From positions 1,430,001 through 1,494,000 of the forward strand of contig NC_013124.1 of NCBI RefSeq assembly GCF_000023265.1: DNA of 64,000 bases, written 5' to 3'. Both the position numbers and the translations under genes were made by a program. The stretch comes from Acidimicrobium ferrooxidans DSM 10331. GTDB lineage: Bacteria; Actinomycetota; Acidimicrobiia; Acidimicrobiales; Acidimicrobiaceae. Position 1 is the stretch's first letter; every line of letters begins with the position of its first letter. Under the pieces are notes generated by a model. That model worked only from the letters and a program-made list of their open reading frames with translations, had not been told where the DNA came from and did not search any database. This document shows positions 62,739 through 64,000 of this stretch, piece after piece.

Positions 62739-63941
62739 ATGCCTTCCTGGTTTCCATGGCTTCGGCGTCGGCGGCCCGCCGCACCGCAAGTATCCGCACA
62801 GACATCCCGTCCTCAGTGGCAGCGTGTGGGCACACCCTCAACCGATGGGCGTGCCTCGCGACCGTCACCACAACAGGTGCTCGCCCTCCAACGGCAGCTC
62901 GGCAATCGCACGACGAGCATGCTTGTCGACAACTCCGGATCGGCGCCGGGTGGGAACTACAACAACACCGAGAACCAGCCTCTCTACGAGGACCTACGCC
63001 ATGTGGTCGGCGAGGGGCAACAGCACGAGGCGCCGGGTGGGAACTACAACAACACCGAGAACCAGCCTCTCTACGAGGACCTACGCCATGTGGTCGGCGA
63101 GGGGCAACAGCACGAGGCGCCGGGTGGGAACTACAACAACACCCAATCGTCACCTTCGCAGTCCCGCGCACCAAGCTACGGCAATGACATCAACGAGTTG
63201 CTCGCAACAGTATCAAGCAGGCCGCCGTCGGTGGAGGCCCAAGAGAAGGCAACCTCCCTATGGGCCCTTGACGCACACCTGCGTGCCAAGCACGGCCTCG
63301 CACCAGCTTTCCCCTCGACGAAGCAGCTCGCCATGCGCGAGTTCACCACGACGAAGTACCTCACGCCGCTCGAGTCGCAGTCGAAGACCCTCGCGTTTCG
63401 CGGTGGCCTGCTCATGCGCCGTGTCGCCCCGGGCCCCGACCAGCCACCGGGTAAGTGGCAACTCGAGCCCTATGACACCACGGACATCCAGAACACGATG
63501 CATGGCAACGAGTCTGAGCGAGGCCAAGCCCTCTACGTCCTCTCCCAAGGTGGCACGCTGCTCTCGGCACCGGGCAAGGTACAGGAGACGCATCACTCCA
63601 CGCTCCTCGCAGGCACTGAGGTGGCAGGGGCTGGCATGATGCGAGTCGAGAACGGCAAGATCCGCTCGATCTCCAACGCGAGCGGGCACTACCGTCCCAC
63701 GGCCGACTACTTGCGCAACGTTTTCAAGGTATTCGAGCGCAACCACGTCAATCTCGACGAGATCGAAGTCGAGGAAGCCCTCAACTCCACCTGCAATCGA
63801 TCTCACCTGAACGGTCATCGCCGCAACTGGGCATCGGCGACGGAATGGCTCGCCTTCCACGACGAACCGGCCGAGGACACGCAAGGTCCACCGCCACAGT
63901 CGATCGGTTACCAGTCGTCCGCACCGCCCTCAGACGAGTAG
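62739..63941 (+). CDS. Candidate injection-system effector with tandem PLYEDL repeats
   Basis: 400 residues. It starts MPSWFPWLRRRRPAAPQVSA after AGAAGGGGG. It then has SPQQVLALQRQLGNRTTSML, whose LQR..GNR core is common in proteins encoded near extracellular contractile injection systems. Next are two identical 29-residue repeats and a partial third (about residues 69-135). The C-terminal 240 residues include TLAFRGGLLMRRV, HHSTLLAGTEVAGAGMMRVE and SISNASGHYRPTADYLRNVF, a pattern I have seen in large bacterial effector-like proteins but cannot name. No signal peptide is visible, consistent with loading into the tube rather than Sec export. Function is inferred from context. Confidence 0.65.
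   Translation: MPSWFPWLRRRRPAAPQVSAQTSRPQWQRVGTPSTDGRASRPSPQQVLALQRQLGNRTTSMLVDNSGSAPGGNYNNTENQPLYEDLRHVVGEGQQHEAPGGNYNNTENQPLYEDLRHVVGEGQQHEAPGGNYNNTQSSPSQSRAPSYGNDINELLATVSSRPPSVEAQEKATSLWALDAHLRAKHGLAPAFPSTKQLAMREFTTTKYLTPLESQSKTLAFRGGLLMRRVAPGPDQPPGKWQLEPYDTTDIQNTMHGNESERGQALYVLSQGGTLLSAPGKVQETHHSTLLAGTEVAGAGMMRVENGKIRSISNASGHYRPTADYLRNVFKVFERNHVNLDEIEVEEALNSTCNRSHLNGHRRNWASATEWLAFHDEPAEDTQGPPPQSIGYQSSAPPSDE
62943..63143 (+). repeat. Perfect 87-bp tandem repeat, two copies and a partial third
   Basis: Units start at 62943, 63030 and 63117. The first two are identical at every base, and the third is cut after about 27 bases. They encode APGGNYNNTENQPLYEDLRH followed by VVGEGQQHE. The identity indicates a very recent duplication or gene conversion. 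Confidence 0.95.
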
Positions 63942-63948
63942 ACCCGGC

Positions 63949-64000
63949 TACAGCTCGGGGCTGTCGCCGTCCACGGTGCGCGAGCCGAAGTTACGCGGCC
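63949..64000 (-). CDS. 3' end of a minus-strand gene, continues beyond the window
   Basis: Read on the minus strand, the last codons are PRNFGSRTVDGDSPEL and a TAG stop (63949-63951). The wording looks coding, but the fragment is too short to assign. It converges with the effector gene. Confidence 0.4.

Overview
The window comes from a GC-rich actinobacterium. Gene order and content (membrane-anchored lipoproteins, short ATGA/GTGA gene overlaps, a Streptomyces-like hut operon, an actinobacterial contractile injection system, and a DsrE/TusA/SQR-like sulfur cluster) suggest a chromosomal segment, plausibly from an Acidimicrobium-like acidophile. That genus-level guess is inference only.

Layout. 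1-9918: proline catabolism (putA, 5' end outside the window), an MFS exporter, and a tight operon of a solute-binding lipoprotein, two permeases, an ATPase and a metallophosphoesterase. 9915-13865: a haem-globin/GAF/GGDEF/EAL/CZB c-di-GMP protein, tRNA-Lys and a small lipoprotein. 13872-32588: an accessory island bounded by two near-identical IS1182-family copies in direct orientation. 32585-39043: a DUF3048 protein, two coupled EAL proteins, the dsrE-tusA-SQR-like sulfur cluster and tRNA-Val. 39510-50654: a DUF488 protein, aconitase, a GntR regulator and a transport/hut operon (permease, RpiR regulator, AllC-like hydrolase, hutF, hutU, hutI). 50972-59756: a minus-strand contractile-injection-system operon (sheath, two tubes, tail assembly protein, DUF6760 protein, a large DUF4157-like protein, gp25, baseplate J, tail protein I). 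60131-62600: an IS607-like element with a frameshifted recombinase and a TnpB. 62739-63941: a candidate injected effector with tandem repeats. The last 52 bases hold the 3' end of a minus-strand gene.

The island is the most informative part. The halves of one RepA/AAA_25-type ATPase gene lie at its two inner edges (15651-16270 and 30181-30809). Joining them across a single CTAG gives one continuous reading frame, and the outer flanks likewise join at a single CTAG. This is what homologous recombination between a circular element and the chromosome, through an IS1182 copy carried by each, would leave. Inside it, two direct IS30-like copies (18672-19723 and 28675-29725) bracket an intact four-gene operon: SNF2-type helicase, DUF4391 protein, type III modification methyltransferase and type III restriction helicase/nuclease. 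This looks like a mobile defence cassette of an extended type III restriction kind. Almost every other gene of the island carries in-frame nonsense codons or is split, so the cassette stands out as the maintained part.

The injection-system locus has the sheath, tubes and three baseplate proteins, but no spike, LysM, PAAR or AAA+ ATPase gene that I can recognise in this window. The neighbouring gene at 62739 has the LQR..GNR signature seen near such systems and two perfect 29-residue repeats, each with a PLYEDL tyrosine motif, so it is a good cargo candidate.
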